Source of the DNA: Nitrospira sp.
Lineage (GTDB): Bacteria; Nitrospirota; Nitrospiria; Nitrospirales; Nitrospiraceae
Assembly: GCA_015904075.1 (NCBI GenBank)
Contig: JABMDH010000013.1
Location: 22,367 to 30,126, forward strand
Reading direction: 5' to 3'
Length of the DNA stretch: 7,760 bases
This document shows positions 1 through 6,942 of this stretch, in pieces. The notes under the pieces were generated by a model. The model searched no databases, was not told the DNA's origin, and saw only the letters and a program-made list of their open reading frames with translations. Each line of letters opens with the position of its first letter. Positions within the stretch are counted from its first letter, which is position 1. Made by a program: the position numbers and the translations under genes.

Positions 1-398
1 ACCATCCCGGTCTGTTCTTGAGAGCTAAATCCCAGTCTCTCATAAAAACCTGGGCGCCTGGTACAGAGCCAAAACAGCTCGATTTTCTTGAGGCGAGGGT
101 GGTCGAGAATACGCTGAACGACAGCAGTGCCGATACCTTGCTTCTGGTAGGCCTTATCGACGATGACATCCCAAATCGTCGCCCGATAGACGAAATCCGT
201 CAGCACGCGACCGAATCCGACCAAAAGATCGCCGTCCCATGCGCAGAGCGCAACATCGGTGTGGCGAAGCATCTCCTTGGCGTCCTCGATCGTTCGATGC
301 GTTGCCCAGGGGGCTTGATGAAAGAGCCGAAGCAGCTGAGCGGCGGAGAGATCTTTCTTTTCTGAAAAGGTGATGACGGGCTTGAGGGTTCGAGGCAT
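1..398 (-). CDS. GNAT-family N-acetyltransferase, C-terminus cut by window edge
   Basis: Acyl-CoA-dependent acetyltransferase of the GNAT fold; the substrate cannot be told from sequence. 132 complete codons are visible, starting MPRTLKPVITF, and the frame is open to the left edge. The acetyl-CoA pyrophosphate loop is at residues 85-90 (QKQGIG, the Q/R-x-x-G-x-G/A motif), after a strand DVIVDKAY (77-84). The C-terminal GNAT motif FYERLGF is at 118-124. The family is usually about 135-160 residues, so only a short tail should be missing. The start is well bounded: an in-frame TAG lies three codons upstream of this ATG. No good Shine-Dalgarno sequence is seen; a GATAAT hexamer (complement of 409-414) lies just upstream and could be a -10 box of a nearly leaderless message, but no -35 box supports it. 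The gene diverges from the zinc-ribbon gene across 62 bp. The family call is firm and the specificity is unknown. Confidence 0.88.
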   Translation of the reverse strand, partial: MPRTLKPVITFSEKKDLSAAQLLRLFHQAPWATHRTIEDAKEMLRHTDVALCAWDGDLLVGFGRVLTDFVYRATIWDVIVDKAYQKQGIGTAVVQRILDHPRLKKIELFWLCTRRPGFYERLGFSSQEQTGM

Positions 399-420
399 CT
401 TGTACTACATTATCTTGTAC
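398..420. repeat. Direct repeat TCTTGTAC x2 between divergent genes
   Basis: TCTTGTAC occurs at 398-405 and again at 413-420, offset by 15 bp, between the starts of the acetyltransferase and the zinc-ribbon gene. The left copy touches the acetyltransferase start codon. It could be an operator pair or chance; no regulator is identified. Confidence 0.35.
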
Positions 421-460
421 GTTTGGGCATTCGCCGCAAGCGGAGTGTACGAGGAAAACT

Positions 461-640
461 ATGTCAACGCAAGTCCGTAGCTGCCACAAATGTTTCCAGC
501 TTATGTGGTTGACAGCTGATCAGTATGAGCTCTTGGACGAAGGCACAATCCGCGGGAAATGTCCCCACTGTGGCGCGCTTGTTCGCTTCAAGCTGGTGAC
601 AGAGGGCCCGAATGCTACCGGTCCAAAGATGGGACACTAA
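461..640 (+). CDS. Small zinc-ribbon protein, 59 aa
   Basis: Small protein of unknown role with two cysteine pairs typical of a zinc ribbon: CHKC at residues 8-11 and CPHC at 34-37, spaced by 22 residues. The second knuckle is followed by GALVRFKL, a typical ribbon strand. No signal peptide or membrane segment is visible, so it is probably cytoplasmic. The start is ATG with an upstream GAGGA about 6 bases away (451-455), and the gene ends in TAA. It diverges from the acetyltransferase and converges on the 140-residue unknown gene, with 48 bp between their ends. Such ribbons bind nucleic acid or protein partners; which one applies here cannot be told. The cysteine pattern, the ribosome binding site and the clean reading frame make it more credible than the overlapping frames on the other strand. 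Confidence 0.72.
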   Translation: MSTQVRSCHKCFQLMWLTADQYELLDEGTIRGKCPHCGALVRFKLVTEGPNATGPKMGH

Positions 641-688
641 GCAGGAATAGGTGAGAGGGTTACGGGAAACGTTCCGCTCCACTCGGCT

Positions 689-1111
689 TCACATCCCACG
701 TCCTGCACCGTCTAACTCAGGTTTGTTGCCGGGTAAAATCTTGTGGAGAGCGGCCCGGTAGTCGGCCACGTGCTTCTCATCGAGTCGCCCGACTTCGATC
801 TCCTGGTCCAGTTTCATCCGTTCCAATTGATCGAGCAAGGCCAACAGGGACTGCACCGCCCCCAATAACCTGCCGGCTTCGAATGCTTCAAGAGATTCGA
901 TCAGCGAATCATTGAGACTTCTGTATGGAGTCCCTGCGCTCTGCGCCCTGATGCGTGACACCAACTCCTCATAGTCTTCAATCGCTTCTAGCTGAGGCTT
1001 TATACCAGCCGGCATAGTCGACAAATGGACAATCGGAGGCAGTTTAGCGGCATATAGCTTGAGCCGAGAGGTCAAGCCTCCAATCACATCAAGAATGTCG
1101 GCAGTCTGCAT
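689..1111 (-). CDS. Hypothetical protein, 140 aa, last gene of the atp transcription unit
   Basis: I do not recognise this protein. It begins MQTADILDVIGGL and is predicted mostly helical. Leucine-rich amphipathic segments at roughly residues 68-110 (for example LLGAVQSLLALLDQLERMKL) suggest a helical bundle or short coiled coil. There is no signal peptide, no cysteine motif and no catalytic signature. The ATG lies 8 bases after the stop of the beta/pseudouridine synthase fusion, and a GGAAAGG ribosome binding site sits in that gap, abutting the stop, so translation is probably coupled. The tight spacing suggests it was originally the partner downstream of the pseudouridine synthase rather than part of ATP synthase. 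It ends in TGA, convergent with the zinc-ribbon gene. Confidence 0.7.
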   Translation of the reverse strand: MQTADILDVIGGLTSRLKLYAAKLPPIVHLSTMPAGIKPQLEAIEDYEELVSRIRAQSAGTPYRSLNDSLIESLEAFEAGRLLGAVQSLLALLDQLERMKLDQEIEVGRLDEKHVADYRAALHKILPGNKPELDGAGRGM

Positions 1112-1119
1112 AGCCTTTC

Positions 1120-2871
<1,752 letters not shown>

Positions 2872-2891
2872 CTATTTTCTTATACGTTATA

Positions 2892-2949
2892 AGTTGTGAG
2901 TTGTGCGCGCTTCAAAAACTCAACACTTACAACTGAGCACTCAACACTT
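2892..2949. repeat. Inverted and direct repeats in the atpG-atpD spacer
   Basis: AGTTGTGAGT (2892-2901) pairs with ACTTACAACT (2925-2934) at 9 of 10 positions across a 23-base loop. ACTCAACACTT occurs at 2918-2928 and exactly again at 2939-2949, the second copy overlapping the atpG stop codon. The style resembles the repeat in the atpA-atpG spacer, though the words differ (CTCAACACT here, CTCAGTCC there). It could be an mRNA-processing or stabilising hairpin; there is no T-run, so it is not an ordinary terminator. Confidence 0.6.
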
Positions 2950-3827
2950 TACTTGAGAGCCTCGGCGCCGCCGACGATATCCATCAATTCTTTTGTGATC
3001 GCCGCCTGTCTGGTCTTGTTGTAGTAAAGTGTGACCTTCTTGATCAACTGGCCGGCATTGCGCGTCGCGCCATCCATCGCGGCCATGCGGGCGCCGTGTT
3101 CGGCCGCAGCCGATTCCAAGAGAATCCGGTATGCCTGAACCTGAAAGTGCTTCGGCACCAGAGCATTGAGGAGCCCCGCTTCATCCGGTTCATAGAGGTA
3201 CGCGCCTGAGGCGACCCCTTCGGCCGGAGCTGTGCCGAATTCGGCTGCCGTATCCACCGGAAACAGCTTCTCCACAATGACCCGCTGTTGAATGGCCGAC
3301 TTGAATTCGTTGTACACGACATGCAGTTCGTCGAACGTGCCCTTCACGAAATTATCGGTAAGGTCGCCGCCGATATCAATGGCATGCTCGAAGCTCAACT
3401 TGTCGAACACGCCGGTCCACTCGTGCCGGATCGGCCAGGCTCGACGCCGGAAATAATCACGGCCCTTTCGTCCGACAATGCTGACCCCCACCGTCAACCC
3501 CTGAGCTTCGCATTGGCGCAGAAACTCTGCGCTCTTCCGGACAATATTGCCGTTGAATCCGCCGCACAGTCCGCGGTCGCTGGTAATGACCAGGACTTCG
3601 ATCTTTTTCCCCTCGCGCTTCTGCAAGAGCGGATGAGCCGAACGATTCACTCGCCGACTGAGGTTGCTCAAGACAGCCCGCATCTTATGCGCATAGGGGC
3701 GAGCCGCCAGGATGCGGTCCTGCGAGCGTTTGAGCTTCGCTGCCGCGACCATTTTCATGGCCTTGGTGATCTTCTGCGTATTCTTAAATGCCGCAATCTT
3801 GCGGCGTAGCGATTGAAGGCTAGGCAT
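2949..3827 (-). CDS. atpG: ATP synthase F1 gamma subunit
   Basis: Central rotor shaft of F1, coupling proton flow through Fo to catalysis in the alpha3beta3 ring. At 292 residues it is the normal family length. The N-terminal shaft helix begins MPSLQSLRRKIAAFKNTQKITKAM, written here as its first segment MPSLQSLRRKI followed by AFKNTQKITKAMKMVAAAK. The Rossmann-like domain shows VLVITSDRGLCGGFN near residues 78-92. The C-terminal helix carries the family signature ITKELMDIVGGAEA at 277-290. The start is the canonical MPSL ATG, although its ribosome binding site is weak. The gene is intact from end to end, unlike its neighbours atpA and atpD, and the spacers on both sides carry repeats. With alpha and beta both damaged, the subunit would have no functional ring to turn unless a second F1 set exists elsewhere. 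Confidence 0.97.
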   Translation of the reverse strand: MPSLQSLRRKIAAFKNTQKITKAMKMVAAAKLKRSQDRILAARPYAHKMRAVLSNLSRRVNRSAHPLLQKREGKKIEVLVITSDRGLCGGFNGNIVRKSAEFLRQCEAQGLTVGVSIVGRKGRDYFRRRAWPIRHEWTGVFDKLSFEHAIDIGGDLTDNFVKGTFDELHVVYNEFKSAIQQRVIVEKLFPVDTAAEFGTAPAEGVASGAYLYEPDEAGLLNALVPKHFQVQAYRILLESAAAEHGARMAAMDGATRNAGQLIKKVTLYYNKTRQAAITKELMDIVGGAEALK

Positions 3828-3846
3828 CGTTTTCTATTAGGGCTGT

Positions 3847-3924
3847 GGACTGCGTGCTGAGGACTGAGGTTGTAACCCGGCTCACGGCCGTCCGTCTCAG
3901 TCCTGAGTCCTCGATACTCAGTCC
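3847..3924. repeat. CTCAGTCC inverted/direct repeat cluster in the atpA-atpG spacer
   Basis: AGGACTGAG (3860-3868) is perfectly complementary to CTCAGTCCT (3896-3904), giving a 9-bp stem with a 27-base loop. A second CTCAGTCC lies at 3917-3924, a GGACTG at 3847-3852, and a related TGAGTCC at 3904-3910. The repeats occupy most of the 102-bp spacer between atpA and atpG. I recall similar low-complexity palindromes in Nitrospira spacers, but this is unverified. Confidence 0.65.
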
Positions 3925-3929
3925 TGTGC

Positions 3930-4951
3930 TTACGCTTTGGCCCCGTATCCCATCTTCTGTTTGAAGGCCGCCAGAATTTCCTTGAGCCTGCCGCCGACCT
4001 TGTCGTCGATCTTACCGATGCTGGCGACTTCCTTTTTGAGCTCAGGATGATTCTGCTGCACATAGTGCAGAAAATCCGCCTCGAACTGCTGCACTTTATC
4101 GACCGGCACATCGTCAAGGAAGCCGTTGACGCCCGCATAGATCGACAGGACTTGATCGGCGACCGGCATGGGCTTGTACTGTCCCTGCTTCAAGAGCTCG
4201 ACCATGCGCACGCCGCGCGCAAGCTGCATTTGCGTAGCCTTGTCGAGTTCGCTGCCGAACTGGGCAAAGGCGGCCATTTCTCGATATTGCGCGAGATCCA
4301 ACCGGAGGGTACCGGCCACCTGTTTCATCGTCTTGATCTGGGCCGACCCGCCGACACGGGAGACCGACAGACCGACGTTAATCGCGGGGCGAATCCCGGA
4401 GTAGAACAAATCGCTGCCCAGATAGATCTGGCCGTCGGTAATCGAAATAACGTTCGTCGGAATATAGGCCGACACGTCACCGGCTTGTGTCTCGATGATC
4501 GGCAAGGCGGTCAGACTGCCTCCGCCGAGCTTCTCGCTCAGTTTTGCCGCCCGCTCCAACAACCGTGAATGGAGATAGAACACGTCGCCGGGATAGGCTT
4601 CGCGGCCCGGCGGTCTGCGAAGCAACAAGGACAATTCGCGATAGGCCACGGCATGCTTGGACAAATCGTCGTAGACAATCAGCGCGTGCTTCCCGTTATC
4701 GCGGAAGTACTCGCCGATCGCGGCGCCGGCGAAGGGCGCCAAGAACTGCATCGGGGCCGGATCACTGGCGCTGGCCGAGACGACCATGCTGTATTCCATT
4801 GCATGGTTTTCTTCGAGGGTCTTGACGACGCGCGCGACGGTCGATCGTTTCTGGCCGATCGCCACCCGGTTTCCTTGACATCGACCTGTTTGTCGAAGCC
4901 TTGAATCTTCTCCTTGATGATTGCACTAATTTCATCCGCTTTGATCTGCAT
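3930..4951 (-). pseudogene. atpA: ATP synthase F1 alpha subunit gene, internal deletion with frameshift
   Basis: Alpha subunit of F1 (regulatory nucleotide sites, partner of beta). The gene starts properly at ATG 4951 with AAGGAG upstream (4957-4962) and the typical N-terminus [16 protein letters not shown], 29 residues ending DVKETG. At 4863-4867 the sequence passes directly to [14 protein letters not shown], which in alpha follows the P-loop by about 20-30 residues, but in another frame. That second frame (311 codons, complement of 3930-4865) is intact to its TAA: Walker [29 protein letters not shown] in two pieces, signature [10 protein letters not shown] and the arginine finger in SVSRVGG. 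About 160 of some 505 residues are gone, including most of the beta-barrel and the GDRQTGKT P-loop. Reading on in the first frame ends at 4679, a 90-residue product with a meaningless tail. Apart from this join the gene shows no decay. Confidence 0.92.
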
Positions 4952-5021
4952 GGCTACTCCTTAGTCGGCCCCGTAGTGACCCGCTCGTCAGCGATTCCAC
5001 ACCATCATGTCTGCGCAACCG

Positions 5022-5561
5022 TTATTCGTGCGTCAGCAATGACTCGATGTCTTTCAGACGCCCACGAACGGTGCTATCGACCACGGCGCTTCCGATCTGA
5101 ATCCTGACCCCGGCCAAATAACTCGCATCGGTTTGAAAGGTAATATCGACATCTCGCTTCAGCGTGTCGCTGAGGCGCTTCTTCATCTGTTGCTGCTCAG
5201 CTGCGGACAGGGCAGCGGCCGAAAACACCGTGACCGGCTGGGTCCCCTTTAATTGATCAACCAGCCTGGCAAAGGCCTCTGCGATTTCCGGCAGAAATGC
5301 GGCGCGATTCTTCCTGACCAACTGGGCCAAGAAGGCCTTCCCGACCGGGGGGCAGCTCAACCGGCCGCCCAGTTCCGTTAGGACGGCAATCTTGTCTTCG
5401 AGGCTGAACGCCGGAGACGCAATGACGTGCCGGAGCGAGACGGAGTCCTGCATAGCCTGGCTCAGGCCATTGAGGGTCCCCCGAGTCGCTTCGATATTGG
5501 ATTGATCGAGAAGCTCGAAGAGCGCCTGTGCGTAACGCCGCGCAACTGCTGTCTTAATCAC
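5022..5561 (-). CDS. atpH: ATP synthase F1 delta subunit (OSCP)
   Basis: Peripheral-stalk subunit that ties the top of the alpha3beta3 ring to the Fo b subunits. At 179 residues it matches the family's usual 175-180. The helical N-terminal domain starts MIKTAVARRYAQALFELLDQ, and the C-terminal domain contains the conserved stretch DASYLAGVRIQIGSAVVDST, followed by RGRLKDIESLL. The start is GTG at 5561 with AGGA five bases upstream, and it matches the conserved family N-terminus. It is the first gene of the unit: no atpF, atpE or atpB precedes it, and the next gene upstream is divergent. A 70-bp spacer separates it from atpA. It is intact. Confidence 0.96.
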   Translation of the reverse strand: MIKTAVARRYAQALFELLDQSNIEATRGTLNGLSQAMQDSVSLRHVIASPAFSLEDKIAVLTELGGRLSCPPVGKAFLAQLVRKNRAAFLPEIAEAFARLVDQLKGTQPVTVFSAAALSAAEQQQMKKRLSDTLKRDVDITFQTDASYLAGVRIQIGSAVVDSTVRGRLKDIESLLTHE

Positions 5562-5604
5562 TGTCCTGATCCACTCGCTCTATCGTGAGACAAAGTACAC
5601 ACTC

Positions 5605-5621
5605 TCGCGCGAAACGCGCGA
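5605..5621 (-). promoter_or_regulatory. GC-rich hairpin in the atp operon leader
   Basis: TCGCGCG (5605-5611) and CGCGCGA (5615-5621) form a perfect 7-bp inverted repeat around AAA. Flanking CTCT/AGAG (5602-5605 and 5627-5630) could extend it with a bulge. If the promoter assigned at 5637-5664 is right, the hairpin lies at the very 5' end of the atp message, where it could stabilise the RNA. It could also be a DNA operator for the divergent pair. There is no U-run, so a terminator is unlikely. Confidence 0.5.
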
Positions 5622-5636
5622 AAATGAGAGCGGAAA

Positions 5637-5664
5637 GTTATCATTGCGGGACCGGATCTGTCAA
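5637..5664 (-). promoter_or_regulatory. Sigma70-type promoter of the atp operon
   Basis: On the minus strand a perfect -35 TTGACA (complement of 5659-5664) is followed by 16 bp and then GATAAC (complement of 5637-5642), which matches four of six bases of TATAAT. Initiation is expected near 5630, giving a leader of about 70 bases before the atpH GTG. The strong -35 box suits a housekeeping operon; the -10 box is only fair. Confidence 0.5.
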
Positions 5665-5709
5665 TGCGCGATCTCACGGCACTCTTCTCGTAATCGTCCT
5701 GTGTCGGGG

Positions 5710-5715
5710 TATAAT
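5710..5715 (+). promoter_or_regulatory. Consensus -10 box (TATAAT) before the HEAT-repeat gene
   Basis: A perfect TATAAT with only a poor -35 match at 16 bp spacing (TCGTAA, 5688-5693). Initiation would be near 5722, immediately before the ATG at 5725. If this box is used, translation from 5725 would be nearly leaderless, and the ATG at 5764 becomes a realistic alternative start. Confidence 0.35.
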
Positions 5716-5724
5716 GGAAACACG

Positions 5725-6867
5725 ATGGGAACAAGAGGCAAATACTCAATACTGAGAGTGGTGATGAGGGTTACGGGCGCCTCGCTGCCACCGCTATTCA
5801 CCGTGATCGGCTATACCCTCGTCCTATCGTTCTGCTGTGCGCTTGTGCCAGCCTGGGCCTACCGGGAACATTTCACCTCTGAGCAAAAAGCCCAGCTGGA
5901 AAAGATTCACACGGTATTAGTTGAAGCCATCGCCCTCACAGACAAAGGCCGTGCGGACTCCGTCTCTCTCGCCAACGCAGCAACTGAACGTCTTAAAGAA
6001 GTAGGCTACCAGGTCATTCTTGATCCCAGTAAGCCCCATGACGTGCTGTTCCGCATCAAATGCGAACAGCACAAAACATGGGAAGGCACTACAGCTGCGG
6101 GAGGAGATGCAGATCTCCCTGATGCCCCGTCTCGACTCTGGAAAGGGCCCGCCTGCCAGCTCACCTATATCCTGGGCGGCATGAAGATCAAATGGCAAAA
6201 AGAGGTGCGGACAGAGTTTGAGGATGCCGTGGCTACCGCCCAGGCTGCACAGGCAACCGATCCCGGCGTCTATGCACTGTCCAAGTTGCAGGAAGCACTG
6301 GAAAAATACGAGTTCCCTCTCCTCCTGGCATCCGAATGGGGCCATCCGGACCGCCTGCTGAAATTGCTGGACTCAGCAGACACGAGCCAGGCCAGAAAAA
6401 TAAAAATAATCTCGCTTCTGGGAGAGATGCAGGCCGACGAAGCAATGCCCAAGCTCAAAGCGGCGTTGAAGGATCGTGATCTCGCCAAGCAGGCGCTCGT
6501 GGCAATGGGCAATCTCGGCAGGGAAAGCATTCCTCTTCTGATTGAAATCATGACCACAGCGCCCCAGGTGGAAGTCCAGGCAGCTGCAGCGAAAGGGCTG
6601 GGGCAGATCGGGGGCATCGCAGGCGATGCGTCTGTTGTGCTGCCGTTGCTCGCAAAACTGCAAGATCCCAAGACCGACTGGACGATCCTCACGGAAGTGG
6701 CCTGGGCACTCGGCAAGATCCCCGACAAGCGCTCGATCCAACCGCTGTATGACCTCGACAAGAAACTGCAAGCCATTTACGAGCCCGACAATATGACCCT
6801 CAAGAAACTCAAAGAGGCCGTCTATTGGGCCATCAAGCAGTGCGACACGTGGGATCAGTACAGTTAG
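5725..6867 (+). CDS. Exported HEAT-repeat protein
   Basis: 380-residue protein of unknown specific role, probably periplasmic. A hydrophobic segment at residues 24-43 ends in a signal-peptidase-like site PAWA (42-45), giving a mature start near YREHF. No lipobox is seen. The mature N-terminal half (about 46-200) is a charged domain I do not recognise. Residues about 219-342 are HEAT/PBS-lyase-type repeats, helical pairs such as IISLLGEMQADEAMPKLKAAL, ALVAMGNLGRESIPLLIEIM and VAWALGKIPDKRSIQPLYDL (one segment each), which usually form a protein-binding scaffold. Start choice: ATG 5725 with a weak GGA; ATG 5764 would shorten the N-terminus by 13 residues and still leave a good signal peptide. 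A TTG at 5644 is also in frame but unlikely. It diverges from atpH across about 160 bp that hold both promoters. Functional linkage to ATP synthase is not implied. Confidence 0.85.
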   Translation: MGTRGKYSILRVVMRVTGASLPPLFTVIGYTLVLSFCCALVPAWAYREHFTSEQKAQLEKIHTVLVEAIALTDKGRADSVSLANAATERLKEVGYQVILDPSKPHDVLFRIKCEQHKTWEGTTAAGGDADLPDAPSRLWKGPACQLTYILGGMKIKWQKEVRTEFEDAVATAQAAQATDPGVYALSKLQEALEKYEFPLLLASEWGHPDRLLKLLDSADTSQARKIKIISLLGEMQADEAMPKLKAALKDRDLAKQALVAMGNLGRESIPLLIEIMTTAPQVEVQAAAAKGLGQIGGIAGDASVVLPLLAKLQDPKTDWTILTEVAWALGKIPDKRSIQPLYDLDKKLQAIYEPDNMTLKKLKEAVYWAIKQCDTWDQYS

Positions 6868-6874
6868 TCCGGAA

Positions 6875-6903
6875 TTGACAATCCGCGGCCTCCCTCCTAT
6901 CGT
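6875..6903 (+). promoter_or_regulatory. Sigma70-type promoter before the sigma54 activator
   Basis: Perfect -35 TTGACA (6875-6880), 17-bp spacer, then TATCGT (6898-6903), matching four of six -10 bases. Initiation would fall near 6910, about 33 bases before the ATG at 6943. It lies just 7 bp after the HEAT gene stop, so readthrough from that gene is also possible. Confidence 0.5.
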
Positions 6904-6932
6904 GCTCGTCTCCGTTCTTCGTCGCGATAGGA
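6895..6932 (+). promoter_or_regulatory. Inverted repeat spanning -10 box and ribosome binding site
   Basis: TCCTATCG (6895-6902) and CGATAGGA (6925-6932) are perfect inverted copies, extendable inward by a T-G and a G-C pair to 10 bp with an 18-base loop. The right arm contains AGGA (6929-6932), the likely ribosome binding site of the downstream gene; the left arm overlaps the -10 box. It could act as an operator, or fold in readthrough RNA from the HEAT gene and hide the ribosome binding site. Confidence 0.45.
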
Positions 6933-6942
6933 AACCGGCACG

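Noticed and set aside
154..682. Minus-strand open frames at 154-489 and 464-682
   Set aside because: They overlap the acetyltransferase and the zinc-ribbon gene in other frames, have no recognisable domains, and read like shadows of those genes.
641..688. A bidirectional terminator between the convergent zinc-ribbon and 140-residue genes
   Set aside because: Only a 4-bp GGAA/TTCC match (664-674 region) and no T-run; too weak to call.
2892..2949. CRISPR-like array in the atpG-atpD spacer
   Set aside because: Only two 11-bp direct copies exist, with no spacers of regular length and no cas genes nearby.
4679..4951. Programmed ribosomal frameshift within atpA
   Set aside because: About 160 residues are physically missing, not just out of frame, and there is no slippery heptamer or downstream pseudoknot at the junction.
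5644..5724. TTG at 5644 as the start of the HEAT-repeat protein
   Set aside because: It would put a polar 27-residue extension before the signal peptide and place the start upstream of the TATAAT box; ATG 5725 or 5764 fits better.
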